Assembly (NCBI RefSeq): GCF_900094545.1 | Contig: NZ_FMAH01000029.1 | Coordinates: 1-64,000 of the forward strand | DNA length: 64,000 nt | Direction: 5' to 3' | Source: Martinezella miluonensis | Lineage (GTDB): Bacteria > Pseudomonadota > Alphaproteobacteria > Rhizobiales > Rhizobiaceae | Part shown: one piece after another, positions 8,392 to 16,609 of the stretch | Position numbering within the stretch: the stretch's first letter is position 1 | Layout of the letters: each line of letters opens with the position of its first letter | Notes under the pieces: generated by a model | Database searches by the model: none | Told to the model about the DNA's origin: nothing | The model's input: the letters and a program-made list of their open reading frames with translations, nothing else | Translations under genes and position numbers: made by a program

Positions 8392-8622
8392 CTAACTGGC
8401 GGCCGCTCTTTCGACATAGCGCAAAATTCTGGTCACTGTCGATCGACTGACGCCAGCCTCTCTTGCTATATCATCGGTTGATCTGCCATCAGCTTTTAAA
8501 CGCAGTACGTTTTCGGACTTGTGTCTCGTCGCGGCGACCGATGCATGGATTAGCGGGATCATACCCGAAGAGACCATATGGTTCCCGGCTGACGTTTCGA
8601 AAAGTTCGATATCAACAGGCAC
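8392..8622 (-). CDS. Small protein with C-terminal helix-turn-helix
   Basis: A 76-residue product starting at a GTG that has a near-perfect ribosome-binding site (AAGGAGG, 8 bases upstream); the longer frame from a TTG at 8640 lacks one. The N-terminal half is unremarkable. The C-terminal half (residues about 40-70), ending in DIAREAGVSRSTVTRILRYV, is a textbook helix-turn-helix of the kind found at the end of serine resolvases and in small regulators. It may be a surviving piece of a recombinase or an independent small DNA-binding protein. It sits in an IS-rich stretch. Confidence 0.5.
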   Translation of the reverse strand: MPVDIELFETSAGNHMVSSGMIPLIHASVAATRHKSENVLRLKADGRSTDDIAREAGVSRSTVTRILRYVERAAAS

Positions 8623-8712
8623 AGTGACGTCCTCCTTCAAATCGCTATCTACAGAAAGGATCGCGCCAGCCTTGGACTGAGTAAATTCCCATATAAGAAG
8701 TATACGAACTAA

Positions 8713-8857
8713 GCCAACTTCATCGGCGCCTACAACTTCGGGCGAAGATTGAAGACACGCAAGGGCCTCACGCCCTGCGAGTTCATCCGCAGACAGTGGA
8801 CATTCGAGCCAAAAGATTCAGGTTAAACCCAATCCATCAAATGCCGGGATTGAACAG
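8713..8857 (+). pseudogene. IS481-family transposase C-terminal remnant
   Basis: The forward strand reads NFIGAYNFGRRLKTRKGLTP then CEFIRRQWTFEPK. After a one-base frameshift it continues RFRLNPIHQMPGLN. This is the C-terminus of an IS481-family integrase-type transposase. A related remnant at 53779-54284 carries the same ending (AYNFGRRLKTLQGLTPYEYI). Confidence 0.8.
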
Positions 8858-9141
8858 CTGGCGCCTGCTTATATCGGTGGCTTTGAAACGCAGCCTACCA
8901 ATTTGAAGCGACGTCAGTCGGCAGCCCCTCGAATGACCTCGACGCCTTCAGCCGACTATCCCAATTTGCCAGGTAGAACTATTTGGACGACGGACCCTGC
9001 GATTACCTCGTCGGCGGGCATATGCCTATTATGCGGCTTTCGAAAGTATCTATCTAAGCTGGGCTTTCGTCCCCGCTTTCCGCACCGACTGTTGCACACC
9101 GGCATCTTGCCTATGTGTGCCCGCCAACGACCATGAGCAAG
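8858..9141. other. Gap without recognisable gene
   Basis: About 280 bases between the IS481 remnant and the racemase stop. A 77-codon forward frame is present but has no ribosome-binding site or family resemblance. Nothing else seen. Confidence 0.4.
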
Positions 9142-9885
9142 TTAGGCCGGGACAGGCGCGGGCGCAAAATCCTGCATTGCACCAGCAAAAGGCTTGGGCA
9201 ATGGCGAGGCATATGAGCTTCGCTTGCTGGTGGATAGGCCTAGGGACACCAAAGCCTCGGCCTGCTTGACTGCTGCTGCGACACCATCCACGACCGGGAC
9301 GCCATAGATCGATTGCAGCTCCCTTGCGAGATCCGCCATGCCGGCGCAGCCGAGCACGATGGCTTCCGCTCCATCTTCGGCAAGCGCCCGTTCGATTTCC
9401 GCCCGCAGCTTTCCAATCGCGCCGGAAGACGAGTCCTCGAGTTCGAGGACAGGAATATCGCAGGCGCGAACCTTGGCTCGACCGCCCATGCCGTAGCGCT
9501 GGACGAGATTGTCGATCAAGATGCGCGAGCGCTCAAGCGTCGTCACCACGCTAAAGCGCTGCGCCAGGAAGCCGGCCGTTGCGACGGCCGCTTCGCAGAG
9601 GCCGATGACGGGCACATCGCAAAACATACGTGCTGCTTCGAGGCCGGTGTCGTCGAAGCAGCAGATGATCGCTGCATCGTAGCCCGCCGCCTGTCTTTCC
9701 TTCAGTTCGCGCAGCATGCCGGGTACGGCTATTGCTCCATCGTAATAGCCCTCGATCGAAGCCGGCCCCATCTGCGAGGTGGCGGCAATGATCTGCGTGC
9801 CGGCGCTTGTAACGGCGCGCGCGGCTATTGCCGCCTTTTCCGTCATGGAAACGGTCGTGTTCGGATTGATGAGCAGCAGGCGCAT
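9142..9885 (-). CDS. Asp/Glu/hydantoin racemase family protein
   Basis: A 247-residue cytoplasmic enzyme of the aspartate/glutamate/hydantoin racemase superfamily. It opens with MRLLLINPNTTVSMTEKA, the signature start of hydantoin racemases. The two catalytic cysteines expected of the family are visible in AAIICCFDDTG and in VLGCAGMADLA. Such enzymes invert the alpha-carbon of amino acids or 5-substituted hydantoins through a two-base mechanism. It is the last gene of a polyamine-class ABC operon, four bases after the permease, so the imported compound may be a hydantoin, a D-amino acid derivative or a related amide (inference). The C-terminus beyond residue ~215 is low in conservation. Confidence 0.85.
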   Translation of the reverse strand: MRLLLINPNTTVSMTEKAAIAARAVTSAGTQIIAATSQMGPASIEGYYDGAIAVPGMLRELKERQAAGYDAAIICCFDDTGLEAARMFCDVPVIGLCEAAVATAGFLAQRFSVVTTLERSRILIDNLVQRYGMGGRAKVRACDIPVLELEDSSSGAIGKLRAEIERALAEDGAEAIVLGCAGMADLARELQSIYGVPVVDGVAAAVKQAEALVSLGLSTSKRSSYASPLPKPFAGAMQDFAPAPVPA

Positions 9886-9889
9886 GATC

Positions 9890-10711
9890 TCAACTTTTCT
9901 TGGCTTGGCGGCGGCCGAGCATGGTCATGACTGCAAGCGCCAGGAGGATGATTGTGAAGGAAAAGAGCGTCGTCACCGTCCCGAGCGCATAGAGCACCGG
10001 CGTCGTGACATTCGTCGTCATGCCGTAAATTTCGAGCGGCAGGGTATTGTAGGTGCCAGACGTCATCAGGGTACGGGCGAATTCGTCATAGGACAGCGTG
10101 AAGCCGAAGAGGCCAACGCCAATCAGGCTCGGCGCGATCATCGGCAGCACGACATGGCAGAAGGTTTGCCAGGAGCTGGCGCCGAGATCGCGTGCGGCCT
10201 CCTCATAGGCCGGCGAAAACCGGTTGAAGACGGCAAACATGATCAGCACGCCGAAGGGCAAGGTCCAGGTCAAATGCGCGCCGAAAGCCGAGGAATACCA
10301 GGCCGGCGCGATTCCGCCCTGCTGGAAGACCACGCCGATCCCGAGCGAAATGATGATGGAGGGCACGACCAGGCTCGCGACCGTGGCATAGAACAGAAAT
10401 GTTGAGCCGCGGAAACGGCGGCGAAAGGCAAGACCGGCCAGCAGCGACACGACGACGGTCACGATCATGACCATCACCCCGAGTATCAGGGAGCGTTGGA
10501 ACGAAGCTCCGAAATCGCCGACCGCCTGCTTCTCGAAAAGATTGGCAAACCAATGCAGCGAGACGCCATTCAACGGGAAAGTCAGACCGCCGTCCGGCCC
10601 CTGGAAGGACAGGATGATAACAGCCGATAGCGGGCCGTAGAGAAACAACACGAAAATGGTGAAGAAGATCGCCAGAACATAGAATTCCAGGCTACGCTTT
10701 TCGCGGCTCAT
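9890..10711 (-). CDS. ABC transporter permease, PotC type
   Basis: A 273-residue inner-membrane permease with about six membrane segments. The loop EEAARDLGASSWQTFCHVVLP is the EAA motif that contacts the ATPase. It belongs to the spermidine/putrescine (PotC) class, which also includes transporters of opines, amino-acid derivatives and other organic cations. Only one base separates it from the stop of the partner permease, indicating a single operon. Confidence 0.92.
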   Translation of the reverse strand: MSREKRSLEFYVLAIFFTIFVLFLYGPLSAVIILSFQGPDGGLTFPLNGVSLHWFANLFEKQAVGDFGASFQRSLILGVMVMIVTVVVSLLAGLAFRRRFRGSTFLFYATVASLVVPSIIISLGIGVVFQQGGIAPAWYSSAFGAHLTWTLPFGVLIMFAVFNRFSPAYEEAARDLGASSWQTFCHVVLPMIAPSLIGVGLFGFTLSYDEFARTLMTSGTYNTLPLEIYGMTTNVTTPVLYALGTVTTLFSFTIILLALAVMTMLGRRQAKKS

Positions 10712-10712
10712 A

Positions 10713-11624
10713 TCAAAGCTCCTTGCGGATATCGACGATGCGCAGGATGGCGGCGACCATCAGCAGCACGACGACGAGCAGCACGACTGCATTGGCGGCT
10801 GCAGCCGGATATTGCAGCAGCGACATCTGGTTCTTCATCATCAGGGCGATCGACGCGCTCTGACCGCCGGACATGATCTGCACAGTGGAAAAGTCGGCCA
10901 TGACGAGCGTGACGACGAAGATGCTGCCGATCGCCATGCCGGGTTTTGCAAGCGGGATAATCACGTTCCACAGCACCTGCCACCCGCTGGCGCCGGCATC
11001 GCGGGCTGCCTCGAACAGCGAGCGGTCGATGCGCATCAGCGTGTTGAAGATCGGTGTCACCATGAAGAGCGTGTAGAGATGCACCATGGCGAGCACGACG
11101 GCAAAGTCGGAATAAAGCAGCCACTCGATCGGCCGCGGGATCAGGCCCATGTCGATTAATGTCGAATTGACCAGCCCGTTGCGGCCGAGCACCGGAATCC
11201 ACGATATCATGCGGATGATATTGGATGTCATGAACGGCACGGTACAGACGAGAAAGAGGATCATCTGCGTCGCCGTGCGCCTGATGTGAAAGGCCAGGAA
11301 ATAGGCGACCCAGAAACCGATAAACAGCGTCAGCGTCCAGACGATAGCGGTGAATTTCAACGTGTTTAGATAGGTCTTCCACGTCACCCAGGAGCCGAGC
11401 GTGTCGGTGTAATTCGCAGTCAGGAAGGCCGGATAGAGGCCGGCGAAATCATAGTCCCAGAAGCTGACGACGCCGATCATGGCAATCGGCAGCAGGAAGA
11501 AGAAGCCGAGGATGAGAAACAGCGGCGTTGCCTGCAGATAGGCAACAGCCCAGGCAGGCACGCCAAATCCGCGCCGGTTTTCCCGAGTTGTCTCTGCTGT
11601 ATCCGAGGACGCGATCGTCGCCAT
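10713..11624 (-). CDS. ABC transporter permease, PotB type
   Basis: A 303-residue partner permease. The start is set at the ATG at 11624 (MATIASSDTAETT); the open frame continues upstream but there overlaps the binding-protein gene. The first membrane segment follows GFGVPAWAVAYLQATPLFLI. The EAA loop is FEAARDAGASGWQVLWNVIIP. Together with PotC-type protein 9890-10711 it forms the channel of the importer. Confidence 0.92.
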   Translation of the reverse strand: MATIASSDTAETTRENRRGFGVPAWAVAYLQATPLFLILGFFFLLPIAMIGVVSFWDYDFAGLYPAFLTANYTDTLGSWVTWKTYLNTLKFTAIVWTLTLFIGFWVAYFLAFHIRRTATQMILFLVCTVPFMTSNIIRMISWIPVLGRNGLVNSTLIDMGLIPRPIEWLLYSDFAVVLAMVHLYTLFMVTPIFNTLMRIDRSLFEAARDAGASGWQVLWNVIIPLAKPGMAIGSIFVVTLVMADFSTVQIMSGGQSASIALMMKNQMSLLQYPAAAANAVVLLVVVLLMVAAILRIVDIRKEL

Positions 11625-11692
11625 GGTTCGGCTCTCCGTTTGGGAATGCCTCCCCCTGCAAGGGCAGGGAGAGGTAATCAAAGATCTTCGGC

Positions 11693-12991
11693 TCAGGCGG
11701 CGATGAACTCGTTCCAGCGGCGGACCATGTAGCGGTCCTCGTCCATGACCGAATTCCAGCAGGCGACGGCACCCATACGGGCCTCGAAGGAGCCGCCATC
11801 GCGAACGGCGCCGGCCTTTTCCATGACCTTGCCTTCCGGAGAGAGGATCTCGCCTTGCGCCGGCTTGCCCTCGATCCAGTAGCCCCATTCATCGGCCGAC
11901 ATGAATTGCTTGGCCGTGTCCATGCAGGCGGAATAGTAGCCCTGACGGTTGAGGTAGCCGCCGACCCAGCCGGAGGTGTACCAGTTGATGTACTCATAGG
12001 CGGCGTCGAGCTCAGCGCCCTTGAGGTGCGAGGCAAGACCAAGGCCGCCGCCCCATGCGCGATAGCCTTCCTTGAGCGGCTGGAAGGTGCAGGCAATACC
12101 CTTGGAACGAACGGCGGCAACCGCCGGCGACCACATGGACTGGATGACCACCTCGCCCGATGCCATCAGGTTGACGCTTTCGTCGAAGGACTTCCAGAAA
12201 GCGCGGAACTGGCCGTCGCCCTTGGTCTTGATCAGGAACTCGATCGTCTTGTCGATTTCCGCCTTCGTCATGTTGCCCTTGTCGGCATATTTGATCTTGC
12301 CGGCGGCTTCCATGATCATAGCGGCATCCATGATGCCGATCGACGGGATGTTGAGGATCGCCGTCTTGCCCTTGAAGGCCGGATCTAGAATGTCAGCCCA
12401 GCTGCTAATCGGACGGCCGGTAAGATCGGGGCGAATGCCGAGGGTGTCGGCGTTATAGATGGTCGGAACCATCGTCATCCACTGTGTCGGCTCCTTGGCG
12501 AATTTCTTGGAGCCCTGTGCTTCGACGAAACCGACCGTATGCGGCGCAGTGCCCTGCGCGATGACGCTATCGGGCTTCAGCTTGCCATTGATGAAGAGCG
12601 GCACGATCTTGTCGTAATATTTGAGCTTCTTGACGTCCATCGGCTGCATGACGCCGGTCGGGAAGACCTTCTTGGCGATCCAGTACTCGATGTCGGCGAT
12701 GTCGTAGCTGTTCGGCTGCGTGACGGCGCGTTGAGCGGCGGCGTCGGAATCGGTCGCAGTCATCTCGAGCGTGATGCCGAGATCGGCCTTGCACTTCTCC
12801 GCGATCGCATTGATGTTCGAAACGCCGGTGCCGAACTGGCGCAGCGTTATGTTGGATTTGGCCCAGATGGTCGGAAAGCCGGTGATGACCCCGGAGCCAG
12901 CCACGGCACCGAGAGCGGCGGCGCCGGTCTTCAGCAGCGAGCGGCGGGAAATGCCTTTCGTTGTCTTGGTAGTCTTCGTTTCAGTCGTCAT
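11693..12991 (-). CDS. ABC transporter substrate-binding protein, PotD type
   Basis: A 432-residue binding protein. The ATG at 12991 is chosen for its strong ribosome-binding site (AAAGGGGA). A twin-arginine export signal is visible: SRRSLLKTGAAALGAVAGSG. The mature part begins with NITLRQFGTGVSN and includes RAWGGGLGLASHLKGAELDA and YINWYTSGWVGGYLNRQGYY, as in spermidine/putrescine-type binding proteins. Use of the Tat route suggests folding before export. The ligand is unknown; the linked racemase argues for an amino-acid-like or hydantoin-like compound rather than a polyamine (inference). Confidence 0.9.
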   Translation of the reverse strand: MTTETKTTKTTKGISRRSLLKTGAAALGAVAGSGVITGFPTIWAKSNITLRQFGTGVSNINAIAEKCKADLGITLEMTATDSDAAAQRAVTQPNSYDIADIEYWIAKKVFPTGVMQPMDVKKLKYYDKIVPLFINGKLKPDSVIAQGTAPHTVGFVEAQGSKKFAKEPTQWMTMVPTIYNADTLGIRPDLTGRPISSWADILDPAFKGKTAILNIPSIGIMDAAMIMEAAGKIKYADKGNMTKAEIDKTIEFLIKTKGDGQFRAFWKSFDESVNLMASGEVVIQSMWSPAVAAVRSKGIACTFQPLKEGYRAWGGGLGLASHLKGAELDAAYEYINWYTSGWVGGYLNRQGYYSACMDTAKQFMSADEWGYWIEGKPAQGEILSPEGKVMEKAGAVRDGGSFEARMGAVACWNSVMDEDRYMVRRWNEFIAA

Positions 12992-13022
12992 GTCAGTTCC
13001 CCTTTTTTGATGCTTCGGATTT

Positions 13023-14114
13023 TCATGCGGACATACGGCCAAGAAGGATTGCGTCCTCCTGAGCCCAACTCAGCGAGACGGCGTCGCCGACCGTGATGGA
13101 TTTGACGGCCTCATCGTCATTGCTTGCGATCAAGGTGAAATCGTCGCTGCCGGCACCGATGACGGTGATCTTCAGCGTCGCGCCGCGATATTCGATGTTG
13201 GAGACGACGCCGTTGAAACCGAGACCCCTATCGGTGGATTGCGAAAGGCGAACGCGATCGGTGCGGATAGCGATATCGGCAGCCGCACCGGTCTGGCGGC
13301 CTGCCCCCTTTACGGAAAAGCCTTGCCCCTCCGGCACGGTCATGGTGATGACGCCGTCCCCGCTTGACGTGACGCGGCCGGACAAGACGTTATGGTCGCC
13401 CATGAAACGCGCGACGAAGGCCGTCGCAGGATGCTCGAAAACCTCGCGCGGCGACGCGGCCTGCTCGATGCGGCCGTCATTCATGATGACGATGATATCG
13501 GCAAGCGCCATCGCCTCTTCCTGGCTGTGCGTCACATGGACGAAAGTGATGCCCAGCGTCTTCTGCAGCTTCTTCAACTCGGCGCGCATCCGGATCTTCA
13601 GAAACGGATCGAGTGCAGACAATGGCTCGTCGAGCAGCAAAGCCTCGGGATCAGTGATCAGGGCGCGCGCGAGCGCCACGCGCTGCTGTTGGCCACCCGA
13701 AAGCTGCGCCGGGCGCCGGGTCGCATACGCCTCCATCTGCATGAGCTTGAGCATTTCAAGCGCCTTGGCGCGACGCTCCTCTTTGGCGACCCCTTTCATC
13801 TTCAGGCTGAAGGCAACATTGTCGATGAGGTCGAGGTGCGGAAACAGCGCATAGGACTGGAACATCATCGCCGTACCGCGTCTGGCAGCCGGAAAATCCG
13901 TTACTACGGTATTTCCGAGGCGAATGTCACCGGAGGAAATACCTTCATGGCCGGCGATCATGCGCAGTGTCGAAGTCTTGCCGCAGCCGGAGGGCCCGAG
14001 GAAACAGCAATAGGAGCCCGCGGGTATCTTCAGGCTGATTGCATGAACAGCCGTGGTCGTGCCGTAGACCTTCGAAACGGACACTATATCGATCTCTGCC
14101 GCTTTCGACATCAT
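13023..14114 (-). CDS. ABC transporter ATPase, PotA type
   Basis: First gene of the operon, 363 residues. It has Walker A GPSGCGKTS, signature LSGGQQQRVALARAL, Walker B ALLLDEPLSALDP and H-loop FVHVTHSQEEA. These are followed by a TOBE domain of about 110 residues (TSSGDGVITMTVPEGQG and later), which is usual for importers of this class. It lies 31 bases before the binding-protein gene. The divergent regulator starts 265 bases upstream, with a palindrome in between. Confidence 0.92.
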   Translation of the reverse strand: MMSKAAEIDIVSVSKVYGTTTAVHAISLKIPAGSYCCFLGPSGCGKTSTLRMIAGHEGISSGDIRLGNTVVTDFPAARRGTAMMFQSYALFPHLDLIDNVAFSLKMKGVAKEERRAKALEMLKLMQMEAYATRRPAQLSGGQQQRVALARALITDPEALLLDEPLSALDPFLKIRMRAELKKLQKTLGITFVHVTHSQEEAMALADIIVIMNDGRIEQAASPREVFEHPATAFVARFMGDHNVLSGRVTSSGDGVITMTVPEGQGFSVKGAGRQTGAAADIAIRTDRVRLSQSTDRGLGFNGVVSNIEYRGATLKITVIGAGSDDFTLIASNDDEAVKSITVGDAVSLSWAQEDAILLGRMSA

Positions 14115-14276
14115 CTTCCCCTTTGGTTTGAGAAAGACATTGCATCAATCGTGCCAGTTTTGCTGCGGTGCACTAACTACCTGCAATTTCTATGTTTTCT
14201 TCAGGTACCGGAGTTTCATGCCCATTAGGAGGCAAATGGATTCTTGCTTATAAAATAGGCTATTGTGCTCGATGAG

Positions 14277-14294
14277 TGCATATTATTGTATGCA
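14277..14294. promoter_or_regulatory. Candidate FCD-GntR operator (TGCATA-N6-TATGCA)
   Basis: An inverted repeat with 6-base arms TGCATA and TATGCA around TTATTG lies in the spacer between the PotA-type gene and the gntR gene at 14380. The same arms and spacing occur at 45177-45194 beside the second FCD regulator. That makes recognition by this protein family likely. Confidence 0.55.
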
Positions 14295-14379
14295 ATATAA
14301 CGGCGTCTTTGCCTCGGATTTCGTTTAACATCAGCGCAAAACCGGGCTATCATTTGCGCCAACCACCCGGATAAGAATC

Positions 14380-15093
14380 ATGAATTCTTCAGCAGATATG
14401 CTTCTGACGCCCAGCGATCCCACGGATACCGGTACGCAACAGATCCGCGATGCCATACGCGACGCCATCGTCGAACGCAGGCTCGCACCAGGCACGAAGC
14501 TGTCCGAAAGCGATGTCGGCGGCCTGTTCAACGTCAGCCGAACTTTAGCGCGCGCCGCCTTGCAGGCCCTTGCCTATGAGGGCCTCGTGAACGTCGAACG
14601 GAACAGAGGCGCTTTCGTCGCCTACCCATCGCCTGAGGAGGCCCGGCAGATATTCGCCGCGCGTCGTCTGGTCGAGCCCGGCATATTGAAATCGGCGGCT
14701 GAGCGGATCACCGCGGCTCAGCTCAAGCAGCTCGGGCAACTTCTTCTGGAAGAAGGGCGCTTGATAGGCGAGCGCGGTCAGTCTGCTCGCCGAGCCGAGA
14801 TCAAGGCTTCGGGCGATTTCCATTTGATGCTTGCGTCAATCTCCGGCAATCTCATCATGCAGCGTTTTATGGAGGAGCTTGTCGCTCGCTCGTCATTGGT
14901 GATCGCACTCTACGGGCAATCGAGCGCCTCCAGTTGCGGCCATTCGGAACATGCCGACATTATCACCGCCTTGGGGCGCAAGGACGTCGATACGGCCTGC
15001 GACCTGATGCTTCATCATATCGAGCATATTGAGGCCGATCTCGATTTGCGCGAGCGCAAGAGCTTCGACTTGAGAGAAGCGTTCGAGCGATGA
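14380..15093 (+). CDS. GntR-family regulator, FCD (FadR-like) type
   Basis: A 237-residue regulator. The N-terminal winged helix includes RRLAPGTKLSESDVGGLFNV and SRTLARAALQAL. The C-terminal part is an all-helical FCD domain (IFAARRLVEPGILKSAAERI; later GNLIMQRFMEELVARS). The metal-binding residues expected in FCD domains include Asp in GDFHLML and His residues in CGHSEHADI. It probably controls the divergent polyamine-class importer and racemase in response to their substrate. Confidence 0.92.
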   Translation: MNSSADMLLTPSDPTDTGTQQIRDAIRDAIVERRLAPGTKLSESDVGGLFNVSRTLARAALQALAYEGLVNVERNRGAFVAYPSPEEARQIFAARRLVEPGILKSAAERITAAQLKQLGQLLLEEGRLIGERGQSARRAEIKASGDFHLMLASISGNLIMQRFMEELVARSSLVIALYGQSSASSCGHSEHADIITALGRKDVDTACDLMLHHIEHIEADLDLRERKSFDLREAFER

Positions 15094-15358
15094 GACGATC
15101 GCCATATAGGCAGCCCCACCGGCTCAGTGGCGGGAGATCGGCACGTTGCTTAGGCAGGAACCCAAGCCGGTGGAACAAGGCACTATTGCTTCCTGTGAGA
15201 CGGTCCTACGTTTAACGAAGCAGGAAAGCGTGCCGAAGCGCATCGCCACTGACAAACCTCGCTCTTAGGAACGTCGCGATCGAAACGGCAGCCTGAGCCG
15301 AGGTTATCTTGCCGAAGCCGGCCCTTTCGACCTACCTTTACATCGCCATATTACCCGC
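15094..15358. other. Gap with a possible gene fragment
   Basis: About 265 bases. A forward frame at about 15108-15269 reads WREIGTLLRQEPKPVEQGT then IASCETVLRLTKQESVPKRI before a stop. Its composition is protein-like but it has no start and I do not recognise it; it may be the tail of a lost gene. Nothing else seen. Confidence 0.25.
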
Positions 15359-15690
15359 TCAGACGGTCAGATGCTTGCGGGCCTCCGGCGTATCCAGCGT
15401 CTCCGCCAGCCCCTCATGCACGATCTCGCCGCGATCCATGATGTAGACATAATCCGCAAGCTCGCGGCAGAAATCGAGATATTGCTCGACCAGCAGGATC
15501 GCCATGCCGGTGGAATCCCTGAGATAGCGGATCGCCCGGCCGATGTCCTTGATGATCGAGGGCTGGATGCCCTCGGTCGGTTCGTCCAGCACCAGGATCT
15601 TCGGCCAAGTCACCATGGCCCGTCCAATGGCCAATTGCTGCTGCTGGCCACCCGAGAGATCACCACCGCGGCAAGAGAGCGGCGCGTAGC
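15359..15690 (-). pseudogene. urtE: Truncated urea ABC transporter ATPase (urtE remnant)
   Basis: The reverse strand reads RGGDLSGGQQQQLAIGRAMV then ILVLDEPTEGIQPSIIKDIG, and ends EARKHLTV. This is the C-terminal half of UrtE, one of two ATPases of the urea/short-chain amide importer, with signature, Walker B and H-loop (LLVEQYLDF). The Walker A half is missing; coding resemblance ends near 15690. No other urt genes are nearby, so this is an orphaned fragment. Confidence 0.85.
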
Positions 15691-16609
15691 GAATATTTCG
15701 AAGGAGAAGCGCGATATGCTGCTCTTGAAAGGGTTCGAACCGGCGGCAGGATGCCTCCGCTGCCGCATCGTACTATAGGGAAGCTGCGGCGTACGGCAAA
15801 ACACTGCGGCTTCGACGGGGATGGACGGGAATTTCACAAATGATCCTCAGTTGCATAGCATTTCCCCTAACCGAACCTCGCAGATGGACTTTTGTTGAAA
15901 GGCATTAGCGGCGGGTCGAGCTCCGACGGTCACATAGTTGCTCCTCAAAACGCAGGAACAGAAGCTTGGCAGAAATTGACTGCTGATTGTCATTGCGGCC
16001 AGCCTACCTCTGGCCGATAACCTCCCGCAAACTAGTCATCGGAAATTTTGATAGCCTTCTTGGATATGGGGCGGGCCGCAGATTGGCGCGCCATCCCATC
16101 CTGTTCAAGCCGTGCAGTCGATCAAATCGCTACTGACCACCGCACAATCGGCTCCGGAAACAATGAGCGTCATGGATCCGTCGTGAGGTTAAGGGGTGGC
16201 CTCATTTCACTACTCAAGAAAAATGAAAACATGCATCGCCGATGCAGCATATATCCTAATTTAATTTCCCACTCCGATCGAACTAGGAAAGATCTGTTTC
16301 AGTATCAATAATAAGCGCGAAAGTTGTGCGCACAATTTTTCGAATCTTAGAACCAGTAAAGACGGACATACCAACATGACTACTGCGACGGCGTTTGCAT
16401 CGCAATCGGATAGGTTTGATTGAAATTTAGACAGGCGATTTTAAGTTCTCGGAAGAGAAAATGGCAATCTGAAGCAGTAGCTAATATTTTGGGCAACTAC
16501 AGGGAAATATTAATACAATCTTAGTGCTGTTGCATGGAAAAAAACTTGATGTGAAGCTTGTCGTATCTTGAGGGAGGGAAATGCTAGGCAAAATAGGAGT
16601 GTAGATGCT
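15691..16609. other. Long intergenic region before the bgs-like operon
   Basis: About 920 bases. The first part is decayed DNA next to the urtE remnant. From about 16200 the sequence becomes AT-rich, as expected for the promoter region of the following exopolysaccharide operon. I see no protein or RNA gene with support. Confidence 0.4.

Noticed and set aside
11449..12120. 223-codon reverse frame
   Set aside because: Overlaps the binding-protein and PotB-type permease genes in another frame; Ser/Arg/Pro-rich shadow.
13093..14228. Two long forward frames opposite the PotA-type ATPase
   Set aside because: Antisense shadows; the reverse strand carries Walker A, signature and Walker B motifs.
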